A DNA stretch of 6,490 bases. Source: Spirochaetales bacterium UBA6872 (lineage in GTDB: Bacteria; Spirochaetota; Spirochaetia; Sphaerochaetales; Sphaerochaetaceae). A program made the translations under genes and the position numbers. Below, piece after piece: positions 1 through 6,012 of this stretch; the stretch's first letter is position 1; each line of letters starts with the position of its first letter. Under the pieces are notes generated by a model. That model had not been told where the DNA came from. It did no database searches and saw only the letters and a program-made list of their open reading frames with translations. The stretch spans positions 1-6,490 of the forward strand of contig DKCO01000048.1 in assembly GCA_002452215.1 (NCBI GenBank), given 5' to 3'.

Positions 1-1062
1 AGCTTTCATCCACTGGTCTGTACCTTTGTATTTTCTCTCTACTTCTCTGTATTCCTCGTTCTCTATCTCCTTTTGTCTTAGAGTTTCGTCTGATGCTTCT
101 ATATCATTGACTTCTGTTTGTTCTGATGGTAGATTATTTGTGGGACGGCCTGTTAACTCTCGGTGTTGCACAGAAGAAGGAGTCCACTGGTTATCAGTTG
201 CAACATAAGCCAGAGAGTTTGTTCCATTTTCTGTAAGAAGTTTTGCAACCTGTCTCTCATGGATACCGCGACTGGAGATTACATACAATCCATCATTGTT
301 GGATATTACGACGGAGAATAGCCATCTGTTTCCATTATCATCCTTGAATACTTTGATGAAATTATAGGCATCATTGCCATCATTGCTTCCCCCGGATTCT
401 CTCAAGATAAAGCTGGGCTTCTCCAAAGTTGGCTTTATCATCCCAACTATATCAGCTCTGCCTTTTGCTGCCAATTTTTCATATTGATGTTTTCCGACTA
501 TGACAATGCCAATCGGAGTGCTTACTTTTCGGTCCTCTCCAAAAAGCAAATTCCAATTTTCTTTTGTATAACCTATATTTATACGCCTTTCAGCTGCAGT
601 GACGGCTTTATCGATAATGATTCTTGCGTAATCGCTGCTTATCGTTTGATAGAGTATATCATTGCCCTTCTGTTGCTGTGTTCCTAGGCTTTGATTTGTT
701 GCAGTGTCATTCCCTGTTGGGATTCCCATCAGCCTGTCATATGCCTTTGCGATATCCTCATTGAAGGCAACACCATCGCGCAATGTCTTGTATACCTTGT
801 TAATGAACTCTGCAAGTTTCCTGAGAATGGCCTTTATTCCATCTGGCAAGCTCTTCCTCTGGGAATTGGTGGAGGATCTGTACGCTTCATACAAACGTGC
901 AAGGTTCTCCTCTACATCCCCATTCCATGAGTAGTCATCAGCGTTGATAGAAAAAGGCTATCCATCATGGAATCGATATCGGCATATGCATCAGAAACAG
1001 GAATGCTAGATGGGAAAAATATCTGCCAGCAATTGAAGCTTTACATCAATAACTCCACTCAT
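1..1062 (-). pseudogene. Phage/ICE polyvalent protein fragment with C-terminal MuF-C/PBECR-like nuclease domain, frameshifted and partial
   Basis: From 957 down to 1 the minus strand is one open frame of 319 codons that leaves the window, so the C-terminus is missing. The N-terminal part (about 930-720) reads like the helical stretch seen in large polyvalent proteins of phages and conjugative elements, with a segment IKAILRKLAEFINKVYKTL. From about 523 to 211 comes a block starting STPIG, then HQYEKL, IKPTLEKPSFIL, YNFIKVF and LYVISS. This is the pattern of the MuF C-terminal / Barnase-EndoU-ColicinE5/D-RelE-like nuclease superfamily, proposed to act as phage-borne toxins or RNases. The tail after about 200 is charged and low in complexity. 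Upstream of 957 the same frame meets stops at 958-960, 991-993 and 1006-1008. Between about 1015 and 955 a neighbouring frame is open and protein-like (SSIPVSDAYADIDSMMDS), and beyond about 1018 the original frame resumes (SGVIDVKLQLLADIF) up to a stop at 1066-1068. Both switches lie at A5 runs (plus strand 951-955 and 1015-1019). Domain assignment is from memory of the family; decay versus sequencing error is unresolved. Confidence 0.7.
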
Positions 1063-1078
1063 TATTCAAGTTTGATTA

Positions 1079-1107
1079 TTGCAAATAAAGAGATGGAGTT
1101 ATATATT
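1079..1107 (+). promoter_or_regulatory. Candidate sigma-70 promoter for the MATE pair, possibly leaderless
   Basis: TTGCAA at 1079-1084 (4 of 6 matches to the -35 consensus) is followed after 17 bases by TATATT at 1102-1107 (5 of 6 matches to the -10 consensus). Transcription would begin near 1113-1115, that is at or next to the ATG at 1115, giving an mRNA with almost no leader. The only purine-rich stretch upstream, AGATGGAG at 1091-1098, sits 16 bases from the ATG, which is long for a Shine-Dalgarno. Prediction by eye in AT-rich DNA, so chance matches are easy. Confidence 0.35.
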
Positions 1108-1114
1108 CTCTCTT

Positions 1115-2482
1115 ATGCAATTTTCTTCCCGAACAATAAAAGCAAAACATATATTCTCCAACAAGGAGCTTGTTGCACTTCTAGTGCCATTGGTCTTGGA
1201 GTCAGCATTGAACATGCTAATCGGCATGTGCGATACAATTATGGTCAGCAAATGCGGAGAGGCTGCAGTATCTGGTGTTTCTCTAATAGATTCTATCAGC
1301 AATCTTTTTTTGACATTATTCTCTGCAGCTGCAACAGGGGGAGCTGTAGTTGCAAGCCAATATATCGGACACAAGGAAGACGAAAAAGCAAAGCAAAGTG
1401 CGAAAAATCTAATAATACTATCCATATTGGCAGGATTATTTTTCACATTATTGCTAATTCCTTTTAGAGACAATGTCGTTGATTTGTTTTTTGGCCAAAT
1501 AGAGGATGATGTAAGAGGTTATGCCAATGACTATTTCCTATTTGTTGCAATCTCATATCCCTTTTTGGCAATTTACCAAGCAACAGCTGCTATTTGCAGA
1601 AGTGAAAGCAAAACTAGAAGGACATTTTTTGTTGCACTTGCAATGAATGCAATAAACATATTTGGAAACGGAGTATTGATCTTTGTTTTAAACTTGGGCC
1701 CAACCGGAGCTGGAATTGCAACACTCTTATCAAGGGTTGTTGGCGCATTTGTTCTATTTGTCATGCTCTTAAGAAAGGATGAATTGTTATCGATCAGTGG
1801 CATATTGCATACGAGATTGGACAAGAAATTGACAAAGAGGATAATGAGGATTGCTTTGCCATCTGGAATAGAGGGAAGCCTTTTCCATGTAGGAAAGCTA
1901 CTTGTAACAAGCCTTGTTGCAATCCTTGGAACATCGGCTGTGGCAATAAACGCTGTAATAAACAATTACAATAGCTATTCAAATATACCTGGAAACGCCA
2001 TAAACCTTGCAATAATAACAGTAATAGGACAATGCAAAGGAAACGACAATTTCGAAGATATCAAATACTATACAAGAAAACTTCTTGCAATAACCTATAT
2101 ATCTACACTCTTGGTAAATGCGCCTTTGTATATTTGGACACCACAAGTTGTTGCTATATATGGACTCGAGAGCACTAGCATATTGCAAGCTGTTCCTATT
2201 GGCAGAAGATGCCTTATCGCTTGTTTCTTGATATGGCCTTTATCATTCTCTCTTCCAAATGTATTGAAGGCTTGCGGGGATGCAAAATATGTAATGATTG
2301 TATCTTTTGCATCAATGTGGCTGATGAGAGTATTGATGGCATTTGTATTTATAAAATTACTGAACATCGGTGTTGAAGGCGTTTGGTTCGCAATGTATCT
2401 TGATTGGATTGCAAGAGCAATCATGTTTTGCTCAAGATATAAAAGAGGCAACTGGAAAAGGATTAGACTCATAGATGATTGA
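1115..2482 (+). CDS. MATE family efflux transporter (first of tandem pair)
   Basis: Inner-membrane multidrug/metabolite exporter of the MATE family, expected to use a Na+ or H+ gradient; the substrate cannot be read from sequence. The protein has 455 residues, normal for the family, and is hydrophobic throughout with the two-lobe, 12-helix pattern. Helix 1 carries GMCDTIMV (Asp40), followed by ATGGAVVASQYIG (73-85). The second lobe starts with ALPSGIEGSLF (Glu253, in the position of the cation-site glutamate of NorM-type proteins, by inference). Next come GTSAVAINAV, ITVIGQCKG (301-309), WPLSF (374-378), ACGDAKY and EGVWFAMYLDW near the end. I chose ATG 1115 because it leaves 11 residues before the conserved HIFSNKEL start. 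The only other option is TTG 1079, which has no ribosome site. Its last codons overlap the next MATE gene by 8 bp, so the two are cotranscribed. The neighbouring minus-strand fragment is in decay and shares the upstream DNA. Confidence 0.93.
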   Translation: MQFSSRTIKAKHIFSNKELVALLVPLVLESALNMLIGMCDTIMVSKCGEAAVSGVSLIDSISNLFLTLFSAAATGGAVVASQYIGHKEDEKAKQSAKNLIILSILAGLFFTLLLIPFRDNVVDLFFGQIEDDVRGYANDYFLFVAISYPFLAIYQATAAICRSESKTRRTFFVALAMNAINIFGNGVLIFVLNLGPTGAGIATLLSRVVGAFVLFVMLLRKDELLSISGILHTRLDKKLTKRIMRIALPSGIEGSLFHVGKLLVTSLVAILGTSAVAINAVINNYNSYSNIPGNAINLAIITVIGQCKGNDNFEDIKYYTRKLLAITYISTLLVNAPLYIWTPQVVAIYGLESTSILQAVPIGRRCLIACFLIWPLSFSLPNVLKACGDAKYVMIVSFASMWLMRVLMAFVFIKLLNIGVEGVWFAMYLDWIARAIMFCSRYKRGNWKRIRLIDD

Positions 2483-3821
2483 TAAAAACGAACGCATGTT
2501 CTCAAATAAATACCTGCTTATTTTGATTGTACCTCTCTTGATAGAGGTATTTCTTTCAGTAGCTGTCGGCATGGCCGATACTATGATGGTTGCACAAGAT
2601 AGCGAGGCCTCTGTTGCAGGTGTTTCCTCGATAAACACAATCCAGAACCTCTTTGTGTTTCTATTCCAGGCATTTGCTACAGGTGGAGCAATTATTGCAT
2701 CGCAATACATAGGAAAAGGCGACAAAGAAAGAGCATGTTTCTCATCAAAGCAATTGATGAATATCTCATTTATCGCATCGATTGCCATAAGCATTGCGAT
2801 GTTGGTCTTCAGAGCTTGGATAATAAATCTTGTCTATGGGGATCTTGAAGACGATGTCTATGAATGTGCACTCTCCTACTTCGTGCCGATTCTCCTCTCA
2901 ATGCCGTTTTTTGCGATGCAAAGCTCGGCAAATGCAATTTGCAGGACAATGGGCAAGAGCATGATCACGATGGTTGTCTCTTTAATTGTCAACATTGTAA
3001 ACATAGCAGGAAATGCCATTTTCCTGTTTTCATTCAACATGGGAGCAATGGGTGTAGGCCTTGCATCACTAATATCAAGGATAATAGGGGCAACAATAAT
3101 GTGCATTGTAATTTGCAACAAGAGCCATGAGATCCATATAGAAGAGCCCTTCAAGATACAATTCGATTTCCATCTGATTGGGAAAATTCTCAAAATCGCA
3201 ATCCCATCGGCTCTTGAGAACACAATCTTCAATATAGGAAAGATACTTGTATCAGCAATGATTGTGTCTCTCGGAACTTCTGCAATAGCAGCAAATGCTG
3301 TCCTCGACAACATTGGAACATTCAGCAATATGCCAGGATCTGCAATATCAATGGCAATGATAACAGTTATCGGGCAATGCTGTGGTGCAAAGAAATTTGA
3401 TCAAGCAAGGCACTATGGCAAGAAGCTTATGGCCATTGCATACATATCGATGTCATCGCTATCGCTTGTCCTCATCATCGCACTTCCGTATCTTACAGAA
3501 ATCTACAATCTGCCTCCAGCTACAACCGAGCTTGCAATAAAAGTCTTAAGATTGAATCTTATTCAAAGTGCAATTTTCTGGCCATTGTCGTTCACATTTC
3601 CCAACTTTTTGCGAGCCACGGGAGATGTAAAATACACAATGATTGTTGCAATAGCATCAATGTGGATCTTCAGAGTCGTATTCTCAAGGATATTCGCAAT
3701 AAACCTTGGCATGGGACTTGAAGGGATATATTGGGGCATGTATCTAGATTGGTATTGCAGGATTGTATTCTTCATCATTCGATACTTATCTGGCAAATGG
3801 GAGAAGAAGACAATCGTCTAA
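2475..3821 (+). CDS. MATE family efflux transporter (second of tandem pair)
   Basis: A 448-residue paralogue of the preceding transporter, also with 12 predicted membrane helices. Matching landmarks are GMADTMMV (Asp35), ATGGAIIASQYIG (68-80), IPSALENTIF (Glu248), GTSAIAANAV (267-276), ITVIGQCCG (296-304), WPLSFTFPN (369-377), ATGDVKYTMIV (381-391) and EGIYWGMYLDW (416-426). By eye the two proteins share well over a third of residues, so they most likely arose by tandem duplication and then diverged. The start ATG lies inside the end of the first gene (ATG at 2475-2477, upstream TGA at 2480-2482), with a weak AAAAGGA about 12 bases upstream; this favours translational coupling. A later ATG at 2493 has no ribosome site. 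The stop overlaps the stop of the convergent small gene on the minus strand. MATE proteins are usually described as monomers; a paired or heteromeric function is only a possibility here. Confidence 0.93.
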   Translation: MIDKNERMFSNKYLLILIVPLLIEVFLSVAVGMADTMMVAQDSEASVAGVSSINTIQNLFVFLFQAFATGGAIIASQYIGKGDKERACFSSKQLMNISFIASIAISIAMLVFRAWIINLVYGDLEDDVYECALSYFVPILLSMPFFAMQSSANAICRTMGKSMITMVVSLIVNIVNIAGNAIFLFSFNMGAMGVGLASLISRIIGATIMCIVICNKSHEIHIEEPFKIQFDFHLIGKILKIAIPSALENTIFNIGKILVSAMIVSLGTSAIAANAVLDNIGTFSNMPGSAISMAMITVIGQCCGAKKFDQARHYGKKLMAIAYISMSSLSLVLIIALPYLTEIYNLPPATTELAIKVLRLNLIQSAIFWPLSFTFPNFLRATGDVKYTMIVAIASMWIFRVVFSRIFAINLGMGLEGIYWGMYLDWYCRIVFFIIRYLSGKWEKKTIV

Positions 3822-3979
3822 CAAAGTTCTATATCAACGCTCTCCAATGCAATATCGCCATTTAGATCCTCACCGTTCTGGTACTTGTCCCAAACAGCTG
3901 ACAAGGCCTCATCTTCTGACGTTGCTTCAACCTCGACAACTTCCTTGTATTTTTCTATTACAGCAATCTTGTATTTCAT
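3818..3979 (-). CDS. Small DpnD/PcfM-like protein
   Basis: This is a 53-residue acidic protein starting MKYKIAVIEKYKEVVEVEA, followed by TSEDEALSAV and a tail ending VDIELC. The pattern (MKYKI, a strand rich in Val and Glu, an EDEAL helix, and a final D-V-D-I-E strand) matches the DpnD/PcfM C-terminal family. These short proteins of unknown biochemical role are found near the DpnII restriction locus, on the conjugative plasmid pCF10 and in many phage or ICE regions. Translation is well supported: the minus strand has GAGG at 3990-3987 with 7 bases before the ATG at 3979. Its stop (3820-3818) overlaps the stop of the second MATE gene, so the two genes converge tail to tail. It is preceded in the same reading frame by a 19-codon ORF ending 12 bases upstream. 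It is too short for automated ORF thresholds and easy to miss. Family assignment is by recall of the sequence pattern. Confidence 0.75.
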   Translation of the reverse strand: MKYKIAVIEKYKEVVEVEATSEDEALSAVWDKYQNGEDLNGDIALESVDIELC

Positions 3980-3991
3980 TTCAAAACCTCT

Positions 3992-4051
3992 CTATGGCAA
4001 TTCTACCATCAATGGTGCCTTCTTCCTATTGCCAAAATCCTTGATTCGCAT
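3992..4051 (-). CDS. Possible 19-residue leader ORF upstream of the DpnD/PcfM-like gene
   Basis: The minus strand reads AAGAGG (4061-4056), 4 bases, then ATG and 19 codons encoding MRIKDFGNRKKAPLMVELP, then TAG. The stop touches the Shine-Dalgarno of the next gene, and the ATG of that gene is in the same frame 12 bases on, separated by only four codons (RGFE). It may be a short basic leader peptide that couples translation, or the N-terminal piece of a longer form of the DpnD/PcfM-like protein broken by one nonsense codon. I do not recognise the peptide. Its start region also forms the leader of the divergent M18 gene. Confidence 0.35.
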   Translation of the reverse strand: MRIKDFGNRKKAPLMVELP

Positions 4052-4063
4052 TATTCCTCTTGT

Positions 4064-5341
4064 ATGGACAAACATTATTTGGAAGAGACAAAAAGACTAA
4101 TTGATTTCATATCTAGAAGCCCTAGCCCTTTTCATGTGGTAGCAAACATTGAAAAGGAACTTCTAGATGCAGGATTTATAAAGCTTAATGAAAGCAAACG
4201 CTTTTCTCTAGAAAGAGGAAAAAGCTACTATGTTACAAGAAACAACTCATCACTAATTGCATTTAGGATTCCTGATGAATTTGATGGACTATATAGTGTA
4301 TCAGCACACACAGACTCACCTTCATTCAAGATCAAAGCAAAGCCTGATGTAAAGAATGAAGGATGCCCAACAAGGCTCAATGTTGAAGGATATGGTGGAA
4401 TGCTCATCTCAACATGGCTCGATCGCCCACTATCAATCGCTGGTAGAGTCTTTATAAAGGAAGGCGGAGAAATAAAGGAAAAGCTAGTCGACTTTTGCGA
4501 CGAGCAAGTTTTGATTCCAAACCTTGCAATACATCAAAACAGAGATGCAAACAATGGCTATAAGTACTCTGTTCAAAATGAACTCTTGCCTATCTTCGCG
4601 GATTATGATAGCTCCAAGTCCTTTGAAGATGTTCTTTCAGAGAAAGCTGATGTAGAGAAAGAAAGTATCATCAGCTATGATTTGTTCCTCTACAATAAGA
4701 CAAATGCTCAAATATGGGGAGTAGATGATGCATTTTTCTCATCATCAAAGATAGATGACTTGGAATGTGCATATATGGCTCTGAGAGCAATAATCGATGC
4801 AAAGCCTAAAACTAAAATCTCGATGTGCGCTCTATTTGACAACGAGGAAGTAGGATCTGGCACAAAGCAAGGTGCCCTTTCTGATTTCCTTAAAAGCACT
4901 ATAACAAGAATCTTTTCATCATTCAAAATCGATGAGGAGGAGCGCTTGATGCTTATCGCGAATTCAAGAGCTGTCAGTGCCGATAATGCACATGCTGTAC
5001 ATCCTGCACATATATCCAAGAGCGATATAACAAACAAACCTAAGATGAATGGAGGAGTTGTCATAAAGTACTCAGCTAACCAAAAATACACAACGGATGG
5101 TGAATCTGGTGCATTCATAAAAGACTTGATGGATAGTAACAATATCCCTAATCAATATTTCTTCAACAACTCAGATGTCCAAGGAGGATCAACACTTGGA
5201 AACCTTTCAACATGGAAAGTATCAATCAGGACTTGCGATGTAGGAGCTGCTCAACTTGCGATGCACTCGTCATACGAGACAGCTGGCACAAAAGATGCGT
5301 ACAACCTGAAATCGCTTTTCAAGGTTTTTCTCTCGATTTGA
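4064..5341 (+). CDS. M18 family aminopeptidase (aspartyl aminopeptidase-like)
   Basis: Cytoplasmic dinuclear zinc aminopeptidase that removes N-terminal residues (acidic ones in characterised aspartyl aminopeptidases) during peptide turnover. The protein is 425 residues, a normal bacterial M18 length. It begins with the family N-terminus LIDFISRSPSPFHVV (12-26). The metal and catalytic residues are all visible: His82 and Asp84 in SAHTDSPS, Asp231 in KIDDL, Glu261 (general base) and Glu262 (ligand) in DNEEVGSGTKQG, Asp307 in SADNAHAVHPAH, and His401 in AMHSSYE. GGSTLGN lies at 375-381. No residue is missing, so it should be active. The ATG at 4064 is the only sensible start: no other ATG, GTG or TTG lies nearby in frame. 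Yet no Shine-Dalgarno precedes it; the bases before it are pyrimidine-rich (ATTCCTCTTGT). It is divergent from the small minus-strand unit and is followed 57 bp later by the kinase-like gene in the same direction, possibly one transcript. Confidence 0.95.
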   Translation: MDKHYLEETKRLIDFISRSPSPFHVVANIEKELLDAGFIKLNESKRFSLERGKSYYVTRNNSSLIAFRIPDEFDGLYSVSAHTDSPSFKIKAKPDVKNEGCPTRLNVEGYGGMLISTWLDRPLSIAGRVFIKEGGEIKEKLVDFCDEQVLIPNLAIHQNRDANNGYKYSVQNELLPIFADYDSSKSFEDVLSEKADVEKESIISYDLFLYNKTNAQIWGVDDAFFSSSKIDDLECAYMALRAIIDAKPKTKISMCALFDNEEVGSGTKQGALSDFLKSTITRIFSSFKIDEEERLMLIANSRAVSADNAHAVHPAHISKSDITNKPKMNGGVVIKYSANQKYTTDGESGAFIKDLMDSNNIPNQYFFNNSDVQGGSTLGNLSTWKVSIRTCDVGAAQLAMHSSYETAGTKDAYNLKSLFKVFLSI

Positions 5342-5385
5342 AATCTTTATTGTATTTTTGGCATGCAAACATTTAAAATATAGCT

Positions 5386-5391
5386 AGGAGG
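5386..5391 (+). promoter_or_regulatory. Strong Shine-Dalgarno deciding the kinase-like gene start
   Basis: A perfect AGGAGG lies 7 bases before ATG 5399. This fixes the start there and argues against the TTG at 5393, which would be only one base from the ribosome site. Confidence 0.85.
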
Positions 5392-5398
5392 GTTGATT

Positions 5399-6010
5399 AT
5401 GGCTTTGATTATTACTGTAGGCCGTGAATTCGGATCAGGTGGAAGAGAGCTTGGAAGGAGACTTTCTGAAGAGCTGGGAATAGCATACTACGATCAAGAA
5501 ATCTTGAAAGAGATTGCTCAAAGAACATCACTATCTGAGAATTATGTGCGCGAAATCATAGAAAAAAGACCTTTTGCATCATATCCAATACATATTGGAA
5601 GAACAATGCACCCAATTGGAAATCCTATAATGGATCAAACAGCATTGATCTATCAACAACAAAGCGAAACGATAAAAGAGCTTGCGTCAAAGTCCGATTG
5701 CGTAATTGTTGGACGATGTGCTGACTATATCCTTAGAGATATGCATCCATTCAGGATCTTTGTCTATGCTGAGATGGAGCACAAAATCGAAAGGTGCAAG
5801 GAAAGAGCACAAGATGGTGAAAAACTAACAGACAAAGAGCTCGAGAAGATGATAAAGACTGTAGACAAAAACAGATCCAGATACTATGACTTCTATACAG
5901 GAAACGATTGGGGCGACAGAAGAAACTACGATCTTTGCATCAATACAACATCGATATCAATCAAAAACTATGCACATTCGCTTGCACAGTTCATAAAAAC
6001 ACTGGAATAA
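5399..6010 (+). CDS. Cytidylate kinase-like family protein
   Basis: A 203-residue P-loop-type protein of the cytidylate kinase-like family, related to Cmk, which phosphorylates CMP. Members of this branch are common in anaerobes and their true substrate is not established. The N-terminus shows IITVGREFGSGGRELGRRL (residues 4-22), a phosphate-binding loop of the family form GREFGSGGRE. Then come IAYYDQEIL (28-36), CVIVGRCADYIL (101-112) and a C-terminal DKNRSRYYDFYTGNDWGD (156-173) with NYDLCINT (177-184), all typical of the family. The start is ATG 5399 behind a perfect AGGAGG. It lies 57 bp after the aminopeptidase. A weak TTGTAT/TAAAAT pair in the gap (5350-5379, spacing 18) could be its own promoter. 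It ends 2 bp before the convergent reverse-transcriptase stop, and an intrinsic terminator follows at once. Which nucleotide it phosphorylates, if any, cannot be told. Confidence 0.9.
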   Translation: MALIITVGREFGSGGRELGRRLSEELGIAYYDQEILKEIAQRTSLSENYVREIIEKRPFASYPIHIGRTMHPIGNPIMDQTALIYQQQSETIKELASKSDCVIVGRCADYILRDMHPFRIFVYAEMEHKIERCKERAQDGEKLTDKELEKMIKTVDKNRSRYYDFYTGNDWGDRRNYDLCINTTSISIKNYAHSLAQFIKTLE

Positions 6011-6012
6011 AC

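Noticed and set aside
26..934. Several short plus-strand ORFs (26-208, 484-687, 691-930, 704-934)
   Set aside because: They are antisense to a single long minus-strand open frame with clear family sequence; their own translations are Cys/Ser-rich and show no domain.
967..1467. Plus-strand ORF of 166 codons overlapping the first MATE gene
   Set aside because: From about 1115 it is a frame-shadow of the MATE gene, and its translation is low in complexity with many Cys and Arg residues; no ribosome site.
4708..5142. Minus-strand ORF of 144 codons inside the M18 gene
   Set aside because: It is antisense to conserved metal-binding motifs of the aminopeptidase; the hydrophobic translation is a by-product of the opposite strand.
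5342..5398. Possible hairpin around GCATGC between the M18 and kinase-like genes
   Set aside because: The palindrome is only 6 bp with imperfect flanks and no T-run placed to make a terminator.
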